Source: Arthrobacter_D sp015752045 (lineage in GTDB: Bacteria; Actinomycetota; Actinomycetes; Actinomycetales; Micrococcaceae). From it: a stretch of DNA of 64,000 nucleotides. Positions 17,318 through 25,807 of this stretch are shown one piece after another (positions within the stretch are counted from its first letter, which is position 1; each line of letters begins with the position of its first letter). Position numbers and translations under genes: made by a program. The stretch covers positions 139,303-203,302 of the forward strand of contig NZ_JADOUS010000008.1 in assembly GCF_015752045.1 (NCBI RefSeq). The letters are read 5' to 3'. Below the pieces are notes generated by a model. The model was given only the letters and a program-made list of their open reading frames with translations, was not told the DNA's origin and ran no database searches.

Positions 17318-17542
17318 CGTGTCGGCGGATCGGCTGGTGACGTTGGGCCGGGTTGGCGCTTGGACCCGTCCGGTTCCAACGCATCAGCCGGAAACGAGCG
17401 GCGCTGCCACTTGGTGATGGCACCTGGGAATAGGTCTGCGCTGGCGGCGGAACGATCACGGGAAGGTGGCCAGCCCGACCATGGAGGACTAGCGTCGAAG
17501 ACAAGGTATCCGACGACCAGTCACTCGACAGAAGGAGTTCCC

Positions 17543-18196
17543 ATGTCACGCGTAGCCATCATCGGTGGGCACGGAAAAGTAGCACTGCACCTCACGAAGA
17601 TCCTCACCAGCCAGGGCCACCAGGTCAGTTCGATCTTCCGCAACCAGGACCACGCCGGCGACGTCGAGCAGGCAGGTGCAACCCCCGTGGTGGCCGATGT
17701 CTCCGAACTGTCGGTGGCGCAGATGGCTGATGTCTTCCGTGGCCACGACGCAGTCGTCTGGTCTGCCGGTGCAGGTGGTGCGAGCCCCGAAGCCACGTAT
17801 GCCGTGGATCGGGATGCTGCGATCCGTTCGATGGATGCTGCCCGGGAGGCGTCCGTAGGCCGCTATGTCATGGTGTCCTACCTCGGTGCACGGAAGGATC
17901 ATGGCGTTCCGGAGGACAACGGCTTCTTCCACTATGGGGAGGCGAAGGCTGCGGCTGATGAGCACCTGCGCAACTCGACACTCGCGTGGACCATCCTCCA
18001 GCCGGGATCGCTCACCACGGACCCCGGAACCGGGAAGATCGAGGTGTCCGCGAAGCCGCAGCAGGATTCGGTGGCCCGCGACGATGTCGCCCTCGTGGCG
18101 GCCGTCGTGCTCGGCAACCTCGGCACGGTGGACAAGACCATCCAGTTCAACAGCGGTGAGACGCCGGTCGCTGAGGCCATCGAGGCCGCACTGTAG
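17543..18196 (+). CDS. Atypical SDR, NAD(P)H-binding (NmrA/YwnB-like)
   Basis: A 217-residue protein with the N-terminal dinucleotide motif IIGGHGKVALHL, a second-strand region SIFRNQDHAGDV, VWSAGAGG, and a Tyr-x-x-x-Lys pair in HYGEAKAAAD. The short length and missing C-terminal domain fit the atypical SDR group of NAD(P)H-binding YwnB/HSCARG-like proteins, which are often redox sensors or reductases. The ATG at 17543 follows GAAGGAG. It is monocistronic. Confidence 0.88.
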   Translation: MSRVAIIGGHGKVALHLTKILTSQGHQVSSIFRNQDHAGDVEQAGATPVVADVSELSVAQMADVFRGHDAVVWSAGAGGASPEATYAVDRDAAIRSMDAAREASVGRYVMVSYLGARKDHGVPEDNGFFHYGEAKAAADEHLRNSTLAWTILQPGSLTTDPGTGKIEVSAKPQQDSVARDDVALVAAVVLGNLGTVDKTIQFNSGETPVAEAIEAAL

Positions 18197-18368
18197 TCCG
18201 GTCTCAGCGGGGTGAAGGCGGCGCCCAGTTGAGGGCGTCGCCTTCTGTGTGGGCCGGGCGACGATGGCGCTTGGTGTGTGGTGGGTGCGGTCCTGCTTCA
18301 CGAGTGTTCGCGCCAGATGGTCCGGTCCAGCGGACGATCCGGACGCATACAACGATTCGTACGCATAC

Positions 18369-18432
18369 GACGCTTCAACGCTTCAAACGCTTCAAACGCT
18401 TCAAACGCTTCGGACCCTTCGGACCCTTCAGA
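18369..18432. repeat. 9-bp tandem repeat ACGCTTCAA
   Basis: Seven consecutive 9-bp units, ACGCTTCAA changing to ACCCTTCGG and then ACCCTTCAG, just past the stop codon of the HNH endonuclease gene on the opposite strand. A looser ACGCATAC/ACGATTCG pattern precedes it from about 18340. Confidence 0.8.
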
Positions 18433-18444
18433 CCAAACGCTCCA

Positions 18445-20109
18445 TCATCCGGTGCTGTGCTCCAGAAAGCGGGAGTTGCGCTTCGAGACGTCCGGGCTCG
18501 GCCCCGAGGCGTCGTCGATCAGTGCTTCATCGACGGATTGGCCTGCTTGCCAGTATCTGTTCCGCCGGGCGCTTCCCGGAGGACCAAGCGTCCCGGGCCC
18601 GGTGAACCATGGAATGCCATTCCGGGATGACACCGACCATGTCCCCTGATGAATGACGTGGTGATGGCGCGAACACAGCAGGACGCCGTTGTCGGCGCTC
18701 GTCGTGCCGCCGGATGACCAGGGCTTCAGGTGGTGTGCTTCGCACCAACTGGCAGGAATTGAGCAGTCGGGAAAGGCGCAGCCCTTGTCCCTCGCAACGA
18801 GCGCTCGCCGGAGGTGCGGCGGAAAGAGCCGTTGTGCCCGGCCGACATCGAGTACCTGACTCTTACCTCCGAGAACAAGCGGGAGGATGTCAGCATCGCA
18901 TGCCAGCTTCCTGATGCTCCCTGCATCCATCTGCCCGGAAAAGACGGCATACCCCGGCCTGTGTGTGGCGCCGATGAGGTCCTTGTAGTCGATGGTCACC
19001 ATGACCTGCGGGCGATGGCCGCCTGCCGACGGCAGCGCTGCTGTGCTCAACGTGACCTTGCAGGCGGTGACCAGCCCGTCGAGGAGGGTCTGGGCCCTCG
19101 TTGCCGCCGGCGGATCATCGGAAGGGATTCTGCCCTCGTCCAGGCCAAGGCCGGCGGCCAGGATTCTCGTGTCATCAGCGTCCAGGGTGCCCGGGGCGCC
19201 CCGGACGTCCGAGGCACCTGACGCGTCCGTAGCCCCCGGTGCAAGGTCAGGTGTAGGGCCACCGGTCCTACCCGCTGCGCCGCGCGGGTTCGCCGTCGAA
19301 TTCATGACCGTCGCGAGCAGTTCGAACTGCTCATCCGTGGCACCGATCTCGAGGAAGTGCAGTCCATGGCGCCGGCCTCGGAAGAAGACGCCCTGTCGTG
19401 CGCGCAGTACCTTCTCTTTTGGCTCCTGCCCATCCTGGTCCAGGACGCCCTCCCATCGACGTGCGAGCACCCGGAGGATGTCTTCGTCGGCCTCCATCGC
19501 CTGTCGTGTCAGGTGGTGCTCCATCGACTCGAGCTGCTGGGGTGTCGCGAACGAGTCCACCCGCTGCACCGCCTGAGCGACGACGGTCGCTGCTCGCCCA
19601 CTGATACTGCCGGAGGTCACTGCTGCGCCCAGCGCAGTGAGTCTGGCGGGAACAGGTGCGCCGGTCGGCGAGGTACGGGGGAGTACCAGGTCTGCAAGAG
19701 TCAGCCGTCGTTTCGCCTCGGCGCGGCTGATGCCCAGCGTGGCGCGGAGGAAGTCGGTGCAGTTCCTGGACCCGTTACCCGTCGATGTGGACGTGCTTTC
19801 GGAGGCAAGGCCGGACTGGGCGTTCCCGGCGATCGCCTGCTCTGCCCGCGCCAATAGGGAGCCGCCGGTGGGCTGCTCCCCATCGTCGTCAGCAAGATGA
19901 TGCTCCTCGGCGATGCGGGCAGCCAGGACCTGTAGATGGTCGACGATCCTCGATACGTGTTCGATCTTCATGATGAGATCTGCGGCGTCCTGTCGGGATT
20001 GGATGCCGTAGCCCTGACCTACCTCGCGTGCGCAGTCGGCAAGCGCTGTGCATGCCGAGTCGAGGAGACTCGGACGTGCGGTGTAGCGCTCGATCGGTGC
20101 GGTAGCCAT
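18445..20109 (-). CDS. DUF222 / HNH endonuclease domain protein
   Basis: A 554-residue protein. It has an N-terminal DUF222 region (through about residue 370) and a C-terminal HNH nuclease motif built from CAFPDCSIP, WCEAHHLKPWSSGG, TSADNGVLLCSRHHH, with paired Cys residues for zinc and the His-Asn-His triad. Such genes occur in many copies in actinobacterial genomes and are suspected to be domesticated mobile or intron-derived nucleases; targets are unknown. A linker at residues 280-320 is Gly/Ala/Asp-rich. Upstream, TAAAAT ends six bases before the ATG at 20109, giving a likely leaderless promoter. Confidence 0.92.
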   Translation of the reverse strand: MATAPIERYTARPSLLDSACTALADCAREVGQGYGIQSRQDAADLIMKIEHVSRIVDHLQVLAARIAEEHHLADDDGEQPTGGSLLARAEQAIAGNAQSGLASESTSTSTGNGSRNCTDFLRATLGISRAEAKRRLTLADLVLPRTSPTGAPVPARLTALGAAVTSGSISGRAATVVAQAVQRVDSFATPQQLESMEHHLTRQAMEADEDILRVLARRWEGVLDQDGQEPKEKVLRARQGVFFRGRRHGLHFLEIGATDEQFELLATVMNSTANPRGAAGRTGGPTPDLAPGATDASGASDVRGAPGTLDADDTRILAAGLGLDEGRIPSDDPPAATRAQTLLDGLVTACKVTLSTAALPSAGGHRPQVMVTIDYKDLIGATHRPGYAVFSGQMDAGSIRKLACDADILPLVLGGKSQVLDVGRAQRLFPPHLRRALVARDKGCAFPDCSIPASWCEAHHLKPWSSGGTTSADNGVLLCSRHHHVIHQGTWSVSSRNGIPWFTGPGTLGPPGSARRNRYWQAGQSVDEALIDDASGPSPDVSKRNSRFLEHSTG

Positions 20110-20456
20110 GCCTGAATTTTATCGAACGTACGTACTAATGGCGTTCGAGGAGAACGAATGTGGAGGGAGAGACGTCCTCAGTTGTCCACATAGTCGCCCG
20201 GTGTGGATCGCCTCGGTATTCCGATTGACGATCCGTTGTTGCCCCGGTGCCCGCCCGCCGACGGACCTCCGTGGTTCGCACCGACGCGTTGCCATCCCGC
20301 CGCGAGAGCACCGGCACGCCAGGCCGGTTCCCCAGCACCGACACCCCTCAATTCGCGGATCGGCCGGCGGTGCCACGAGATGGTGAGGATGCCGGTCGAG
20401 CAGGAGGCACCCCTACACGCCGGTAACGCGAGGACGCATCGCGTCGTCGTGGGCTC
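20110..20456. other. Gene-free intergenic region
   Basis: Nothing codes convincingly here. The left end holds the -10 box of the HNH gene (TAAAAT, 20116-20121 on the minus strand) and an inverted repeat CGAACG...CGTTCG (20123-20128 and 20142-20147) just upstream of it, which could be an operator. The rest is ordinary GC-rich spacer. Confidence 0.4.
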
Positions 20457-21002
20457 CTACAGGCCGTCGGCGGCGTGGAACGTGCGCAGCGCCTCGACGA
20501 CCAGCCTGTGGTCCTCGAGCTGCGGAAGGCCGGAGACCGTCACGGTGGCGACCGGACCGACGTCCTTGATGTACAGCGGGAAGGAGCCACCGTGCGCCGC
20601 GTACGTCGTCGTATCGAACAGGGGATCGTCCTCCACCCGCCCGCCGTTGCGTCGGCCCCGAAGGCCGACGAGCAGGGAGGGGACGAGGTAGCGCTCGGCC
20701 GTGAGGCTTTTCGCGTCGAGCCAGAAGTCGTTGTCGGGCGTCGTCCCGTCGAGCGCGGCCCGGAACAGGATGTGGTCCGGCCGCCGGATGCAGACCGCGA
20801 TCGGCAGGTTGCGCCCCGCACCCAGCTGGACGATCAGCTGCCCCAGGGCGACGGCGTCGTCGTTCGTGAAGCGGGTGAACTGGAGTTCGGCGACTTCCCT
20901 CTCGACCGAGGTGATCAGCGCCTCGAGCGCCTCCGCAGACTGTTCGCTGCCGCCGTCGGGATCGAACGGTCTGACGGCTGTCGGGAGGGCATCATTGCTC
21001 AT
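20457..21002 (-). CDS. UPF0303 / heme-degrading-domain protein
   Basis: A 181-residue protein of the UPF0303 (YBR137W/GlcG-HbpS fold) group. Matching segments are FTNDDAVALGQLIVQ, LPIAVCIRRPDHILFRAALDG, PDNDFWLDAKSLTAERY and a C-terminal GPVATVTVSGLPQLEDHRLVVEAL. Related GlcG/HbpS proteins bind heme or corrinoids, but this subgroup has no firmly known reaction. Start ATG 21002 lies six bases after a possible TAAATT -10 box and lacks a ribosome site. It is monocistronic. Confidence 0.85.
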   Translation of the reverse strand: MSNDALPTAVRPFDPDGGSEQSAEALEALITSVEREVAELQFTRFTNDDAVALGQLIVQLGAGRNLPIAVCIRRPDHILFRAALDGTTPDNDFWLDAKSLTAERYLVPSLLVGLRGRRNGGRVEDDPLFDTTTYAAHGGSFPLYIKDVGPVATVTVSGLPQLEDHRLVVEALRTFHAADGL

Positions 21003-21137
21003 CTAGTTAATTTACGTCGTCAAGGGGATGTAGAGGGGTTTTCCTCAGTTCTTTAGGATTTTTCTTCGGGGCGCGGTCCAGGCTTCAGGTGTGCCTCTCG
21101 TCGCCGTCGACCGCGCACCAGGCATAACCCGTCGACG

Positions 21138-22121
21138 TCAGAGTCCCGGCGCGCACGGCCCTGCGCCGAGGAGCGCGAGGCCGGCAAGGTCGCCCTCCCC
21201 GAACGAGATCCGCCCGACGTTCTGCTCGTACATCAGCTCGTCGGGGTCGTCCACATGGTCGAGTCCGACGACGTGCGCGAGCTCGTGCATGATCGTCGCC
21301 CTCAGATACGCGCGCCCGTCCGGATAGCTGAGGGATGCGGCGGCGTCGGGTGCATCGAGCTGCACCTGCCCGCCCACGTAGACCAGCGGCTGCCCGAGCG
21401 CCTGGGCGTAGTCGCTGCCGCCGAGTCCGGCGACGTCACCGGCGAGTCCCGGGATCTCCGCCTCGCTGGTCCACGTGATCAGCACCGGTACCCAGGCCTT
21501 CCCGTACAGCTCCGGCTGGTAGGGGTCGCGTTCCTCGGAGGGTGCCTCCGTCGTGGTGCCGTCGTCGATGAACTGGAGGCCCGTGGCGGCGGACACTGCC
21601 GCGACGGCCTCCTGGACCAGTCCCTCCGATCCTGCCGGTGCGTTGTCCGGCCGGACGACGTAGTGCACGGGGCGGCACGGGTCGTAGGCCACCCACTCCT
21701 GGTCCTCGACGGGCGAATCCATCAGGTTGAACGCGGTGGACGCCGGTGCGGGCGGCGGCGTCCCGAGCGGCACGCCACTTGCCTCGACTCCGGGCGGCGG
21801 CACGTCCGCGCCGGGCAGGTAGGGCGATGCGACCGGAAGGACGAAACGGTCGAACAGCGACGGCGTCGCATACAGGGCGGTGATCAGGACCAGGGCGGCC
21901 ATCGTGCCGAGTCGCCTCCGGCGCCTGGTGGCCGGTGCCGTGCGCCTCCTGGTCGGTGCCTGCTCGAAGGAGGGGGCGACCCGCCAGTGCGGGGGAGCGG
22001 ACGGCGCGCCGGATTCGTCGTCGAGTGTCCACCGCGGAATCCTGCCCGATGGCGACCCCTGAGCGGCCTTCATCCGTGCATCGCGACCCTCGTGGTACCA
22101 CTCGCGATCCATTGACCCCAT
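21138..22121 (-). CDS. Membrane-anchored matrixin-type zinc metalloprotease
   Basis: A 327-residue protein. A cytoplasmic Arg-rich segment (TRRRTAPATRRRRR) precedes one transmembrane helix at about residues 74-92. The extracytoplasmic part ends with a metzincin catalytic site HELAHVVGLDH (His279, Glu280, His283, His289) and a Met-turn LMYEQN, as in matrixins (M10). It has no recognisable propeptide switch. The protease probably acts outside the membrane on unknown targets. The start is uncertain: ATG 22121 gives the length used here, and ATG 22073 is also possible. Confidence 0.85.
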   Translation of the reverse strand: MGSMDREWYHEGRDARMKAAQGSPSGRIPRWTLDDESGAPSAPPHWRVAPSFEQAPTRRRTAPATRRRRRLGTMAALVLITALYATPSLFDRFVLPVASPYLPGADVPPPGVEASGVPLGTPPPAPASTAFNLMDSPVEDQEWVAYDPCRPVHYVVRPDNAPAGSEGLVQEAVAAVSAATGLQFIDDGTTTEAPSEERDPYQPELYGKAWVPVLITWTSEAEIPGLAGDVAGLGGSDYAQALGQPLVYVGGQVQLDAPDAAASLSYPDGRAYLRATIMHELAHVVGLDHVDDPDELMYEQNVGRISFGEGDLAGLALLGAGPCAPGL

Positions 22122-22507
22122 GCGCCCCGCACTTCCCCCAGCCGACTGATCCCCGCCCCATCCTGCTGTACTGCCGATGCCGGAGGGGGGGGAGTATCGC
22201 GAGTCCTTGGGGAAACCTGAGGGAAGGCTGCCGCTCGCGGATCGGTCGGCGCGTCAGCCGCGCCGTCGTTCCTTCCTTCCCCCGCCGGACGGCGTGGTGC
22301 TCGGAGTGTCCCGGACCGACCAGCGCGATGCGGGTAGAAACCACGAACGACGACGGCCGCCAGGCGCCCCGCAGCGCGAACGACGGCGGTCGTCACCCTG
22401 GTGAGCAGGAGCCCCGGAACGACGACGTGGACCACCTTGAGCCGGGCTGGAAACCCTGGAACGACGTCGGACCCGGGCGGCGGACAGGCGAAACACCGGA
22501 ACGACGA
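22122..22507. other. Gene-free region with scattered GAACGACG units
   Basis: This 386-bp gap has at least five spaced copies of GAACGACGACGG or close variants (near 22345, 22377, 22417, 22459 and 22499), often next to CGGCCGCC-like GC pairs. No frame is protein-like. The copies recall the ACAACGACGGCGGCCCC unit next to the hairpin at 34981, so this may be decayed repeat or terminator material. Confidence 0.5.
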
Positions 22508-22547
22508 CGGCCCCGCCTGCCGCCCGGTTGGGCAGCAGGCGGGGCCG
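22508..22547 (-). terminator. GC hairpin terminator of the 22558-27762 transcription unit
   Basis: Arms CGGCCCCGCCTGCCGCCC (22508-22525) and GGGCAGCAGGCGGGGCCG (22530-22547) with a GGTT loop. The single mismatch becomes a G-U wobble in minus-strand RNA, so the stem is fully paired only in the transcript of the minus-strand genes. It starts 10 bases past the stop at 22558. Confidence 0.75.
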
Positions 22548-22557
22548 AGGATGGTGC

Positions 22558-22923
22558 CTAGGAGGATGCGGCGCCGCCCAGGACGTCGTTCGCTGCCTCC
22601 AGCCCCTCGCGCAGCACCCGGTCCGCGAGCGGCGACGCACCGGGCAGACCCTGCGCCAGCCGTTCCGCGATGCGCGAAGCCGCGCCCGCTCCGTGGTGGT
22701 CCAGCATCGCGAGCCAGAGTTCCCGTACGGTGTCACACGCGCTCGTCCGTCCCGTGCGCCCTGCGACGGTCCATCGTTCCCCGATTACCCGGACGACTGG
22801 CCCGCCCGGCATGCCGTCGGTGAGTACATTGACGATCTGGGCGACGAGCAGCAGGTCCCGCATTCGCCGGACCGGTCCCAGCACAGGATCGGCGACGACG
22901 GCGCGGCCGCAGGCGCCGCACAT
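22558..22923 (-). CDS. Small conserved hypothetical protein with N-terminal CGAC
   Basis: A 121-residue soluble protein beginning MCGACGRAVVADPVLGP, followed by helical sequence and a C-terminal REGLEAANDVLGGA. The two close cysteines could bind a metal, but no further ligands are obvious. It lies 22 bases past the SDR gene on the same strand, so it may be the last gene of the LacI-controlled operon. No ribosome site is clear before the ATG. Function unknown. Confidence 0.65.
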   Translation of the reverse strand: MCGACGRAVVADPVLGPVRRMRDLLLVAQIVNVLTDGMPGGPVVRVIGERWTVAGRTGRTSACDTVRELWLAMLDHHGAGAASRIAERLAQGLPGASPLADRVLREGLEAANDVLGGAASS

Positions 22924-22945
22924 CAGAGGTCCGGGGTGCGAGCCG

Positions 22946-23671
22946 TCACGGCATCACGTCACCCGAGTTGGGGCCGAGGGTCTGGCCGACGAAGAGGTTC
23001 CCTCCGGGATCGCTCGCAAGGAGCAGGGCCGTCGGTGCAACCTCGGCCGGCAGGCCGAACCTCCGCAGCGGTAGTTCCTTGCGCTTGGCCACCTTCCAGT
23101 CCTCGGAGATGGCGTCGACGAGCGGCGTCTCGATCGGCCCCGGGGCGATGCAGTTGGCGAGTACGTTGTCCGCCGAGACCTCGAGCGCGAGCGCCTTGGT
23201 CATGCCGATCACGCCTGCCTTCGCCGCGCTGTAATGGCCCAGGCCCATGCCCCCCTTGATGCCGAGCTGCGACGAGATGTTGATGATCCGCCCCCACCGC
23301 TGGAGCCGCATGGGTTTGACGACCTCCCGGCAACAGAGGAACACGCCGGTGAGGTCTACCGAGATGGTCTCCGTCCACAGGGCGAGCGTCATGTCCTCGA
23401 GCGGGGACTCGGTGAGCAGTCCGGCACTGTTGACCAGCACGTCGACGGTGCCGATCCCGTCCCGGGCCTCCGCGAAGGCATCCCGCACGCTCTCCTCGCG
23501 TGCGACGTCGACCTCGATGATCCCCCGGCCGGGGACCCGGTCCATCACCACCACCCTGTCCCCCTGGGCGGCGAACGCCTCGGCGATCGCCGCCCCGATG
23601 CCGCTGCCACCTCCGGTCACGACCACGCCCCGTGGCCCCGCGCGGCGGGGACCGACGCCCGTCGCTGTCAC
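22946..23671 (-). CDS. SDR-family oxidoreductase, last enzyme of the LacI-controlled operon
   Basis: A 241-residue classical SDR with TGGGSGIG near residue 20, LVNSAGLLTESP, Ser in NISSQLG, YSAAK, and a C-terminal NLFVGQTLGPNSGDVMP. The GTG start at 23671 overlaps the stop codon of the preceding SDR gene (GTGA), indicating translational coupling. A longer in-frame extension to 24115 is the antisense of that neighbour and was rejected. It probably oxidises or reduces an intermediate made by the operon's hydrolases; which one is unknown. Confidence 0.87.
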   Translation of the reverse strand: MTATGVGPRRAGPRGVVVTGGGSGIGAAIAEAFAAQGDRVVVMDRVPGRGIIEVDVAREESVRDAFAEARDGIGTVDVLVNSAGLLTESPLEDMTLALWTETISVDLTGVFLCCREVVKPMRLQRWGRIINISSQLGIKGGMGLGHYSAAKAGVIGMTKALALEVSADNVLANCIAPGPIETPLVDAISEDWKVAKRKELPLRRFGLPAEVAPTALLLASDPGGNLFVGQTLGPNSGDVMP

Positions 23672-24432
23672 GCGCGCATCTTGATGGTCAGGCCGCCGTC
23701 GACGACGAGCGACTGCCCGGTGACGTAGCGCGACGCGTCGGAGGTCAGGAATCCGATCACGTCCGCGACTTCCTCCGGCCTGCCGACACGACCCCACGGG
23801 ATGTCCTTGCCCGCGCGCTCGAGGCCTTCGGGGCCGAGGGAGTTGACGGGATCGAGGGACTGCGGGGTCTCGATCAGCCCCGGGATCACCGCATTCGCAC
23901 GGATCTCCCGCGGCCCCAGCTCCGAGGCGACGCTGCGGATGAGCCCGAGGACGCCCGACTTGGCCGCGGCATAGTGGGCGTGTTCCTCCCATCCGTAGAT
24001 CCCCCCGGCGATCGAGGACACCGCGACGAGCGCACCGGGTCCGGTCATCCGCTGGGACGCCGACCGGAGCGTTCGGAGCACGCCGGTCAGGTCGACGTCG
24101 AGCATCGCGTTCCACAGGTCGTCCGTCAGGTCGTCGAGCGGGGCGTTGCGCAGGATGCCCGCGTTGGCGACGGCGTAGTCGAGGCGCCCGTACTCGTCCA
24201 GGGCGCGCTGGGCGAAGGCGTCCACGGACTCCGTGGAGCGCACGTCGACTTCGTGGATGACGGCGTCGCCGCCTGCGGCCCGCACGCCGGAGAGGGTCTC
24301 CTCCGGATCGTGCGGGTCGCCGGGGAACGTGCCGATGACGGTCCGGACGTCCCTGGTCGCATAGTGGACGGCGAGTGCGCGACCGATGCCGCTGGCGGCA
24401 CCGGTGACGATCGCTACCTCAGAGTGCTGCAT
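23668..24432 (-). CDS. SDR-family oxidoreductase in the LacI-controlled operon
   Basis: A 254-residue SDR with TGAASGIG at residues 10-17, VANAGILRNAPL, Ser in AVSSIAGG, YAAAK and a C-terminal YVTGQSLVVDGGLTIK. It overlaps the MFS gene by 14 bases and the next SDR by 4 bases. Two unlike SDRs side by side suggest two successive redox steps, or two alternative stereochemistries, in one pathway. That is inferred from gene order. Confidence 0.88.
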   Translation of the reverse strand: MQHSEVAIVTGAASGIGRALAVHYATRDVRTVIGTFPGDPHDPEETLSGVRAAGGDAVIHEVDVRSTESVDAFAQRALDEYGRLDYAVANAGILRNAPLDDLTDDLWNAMLDVDLTGVLRTLRSASQRMTGPGALVAVSSIAGGIYGWEEHAHYAAAKSGVLGLIRSVASELGPREIRANAVIPGLIETPQSLDPVNSLGPEGLERAGKDIPWGRVGRPEEVADVIGFLTSDASRYVTGQSLVVDGGLTIKMRA

Positions 24433-25807
24433 GCGCTTCCTCGAGTGCGACGGCCGGGACGGGACGCGCGGCGATCATCAGGACGCCGGAGAGGAGGGTG
24501 CCGACGGCTCCCACCCACAGGGCGGCGGCGCCGGTGCCGGACTGCGTGGCGACGATGGTGAACAGGGCGCCGCCGATGATCGTCCCCGGCTGGCTCATGG
24601 CGCCGATGAACGCGAGCCCCGTGGCGCGGCAGCTCACCGGGTAGCACTCGGCCATGAAGTACTGGATCGCGGCGTAGGGCCCCACGAGGAAGAACAGGCC
24701 GGTGCCGTAGGTGACGATGATCAGGAACGGGCTGGACACCAGTGGGCTCAGCATCACGGCGAAGGACAGGCCCGAGATGATCCAGCCCACGATGATGGTC
24801 CGCTTCCGGCCGAACTTGTCTCCGACCCAGCCATGGAAGACGTAGCCGAAGTAGGCGAGGAGGTTGATGACGATGAGCATCCAGAAGGCGTCCGACAGCT
24901 GGACGTCCTTGGCGTTGGCGAGCACTGAGGTGCCGAGGACGCTGAAGATCGCGATGCCGAAGAAGTTCAGGATCCACGCGAGGGAGAAGACGATCGTGTT
25001 GCGGCGGAACTCCGGCTCCCAGATGCGCTTCAGGGGGGCCGTGGAGGAGTGCTCGACGCCGTAGGCGCGGGCCAGAGCGTGCGCCTCTTCGGTCTTGCCG
25101 CCCTTCTCGAGCTCGGTCAGCTTGTGGTGCAGCTCGAACTGCGGCGTCTCCTTGAGCTTCTTGCTGATGAGCAGCACGATGATGACCGCGGGGAGCGTGG
25201 CCATCAGGTACAGGGCGCGCCAGCCGAGGATCGGGAGGAACACCAGGGCGAGGGCGCTCGCGAGGAGGAAGCCGAGCGGCCAGCCGCCCTGGATGAAGGA
25301 GTAGTGGAAGCCCGGACGCTTGCGCTTCCGCTCGTCCTCGGTGACCTGGTAGACCTCGTTCATGTAGGTCGCGTTGACAGCCTGCTCCGAGAAGCCCAGT
25401 CCACCGAAGGAACGCACGACGACGAGCAGCGAATTGCTGAGCGCGCCGAGGCCGGCAGGGATGAAGGCGGTGACGCCCGAGACGACGGCGGTGCCGCCGA
25501 CGGTCAGCATCATGCCCTTGCGGCGGCCCAGCCGGTCGATCACGGGGCCGATGCCGAAGCAGACGATCGCCGTTCCGACAGCGATCCAGGTGTTGATGGC
25601 GTAGGCCTCGGGTGCGGTCCAGCCGAACTCCGACTGCATGGCCGGAAGGAGGGTGCCGAACAGGCCGTAGTCGAAGACGGCGACGGTCCAGGCGCACAGG
25701 GCGAGGATCGTCGCCGTGCTGGTCTTCTTCTTGGAGAACACGGGGAACTGGCGCTGCTCGTTCCCGGTCGGCGTCGAGAGATCGACGCCCGCCTCTTTGA
25801 TGGACAT
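24419..25807 (-). CDS. MFS transporter, sugar/organic acid porter type
   Basis: A 462-residue 12-helix permease. MFS motif A appears as GPVIDRLGRRKG after helix 2 and again in the second half as GWVGDKFGRKRTI. The conserved PESPR-like region reads LKETPQFE before a large central cytoplasmic loop. These marks match proton-linked uptake of aromatic or organic acids or metabolites. The start at 25807 (MSIKEAGVDL) overlaps the stop of the deacetylase-type gene by one base. It probably imports the substrate of the operon. Confidence 0.9.
   Translation of the reverse strand: MSIKEAGVDLSTPTGNEQRQFPVFSKKKTSTATILALCAWTVAVFDYGLFGTLLPAMQSEFGWTAPEAYAINTWIAVGTAIVCFGIGPVIDRLGRRKGMMLTVGGTAVVSGVTAFIPAGLGALSNSLLVVVRSFGGLGFSEQAVNATYMNEVYQVTEDERKRKRPGFHYSFIQGGWPLGFLLASALALVFLPILGWRALYLMATLPAVIIVLLISKKLKETPQFELHHKLTELEKGGKTEEAHALARAYGVEHSSTAPLKRIWEPEFRRNTIVFSLAWILNFFGIAIFSVLGTSVLANAKDVQLSDAFWMLIVINLLAYFGYVFHGWVGDKFGRKRTIIVGWIISGLSFAVMLSPLVSSPFLIIVTYGTGLFFLVGPYAAIQYFMAECYPVSCRATGLAFIGAMSQPGTIIGGALFTIVATQSGTGAAALWVGAVGTLLSGVLMIAARPVPAVALEEAHAAL

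Noticed and set aside
23672..24115. In-frame N-terminal extension of the second SDR
   Set aside because: It is a shadow of the neighbouring SDR gene. The Rossmann motif and the GTGA coupling place the start at 23671.
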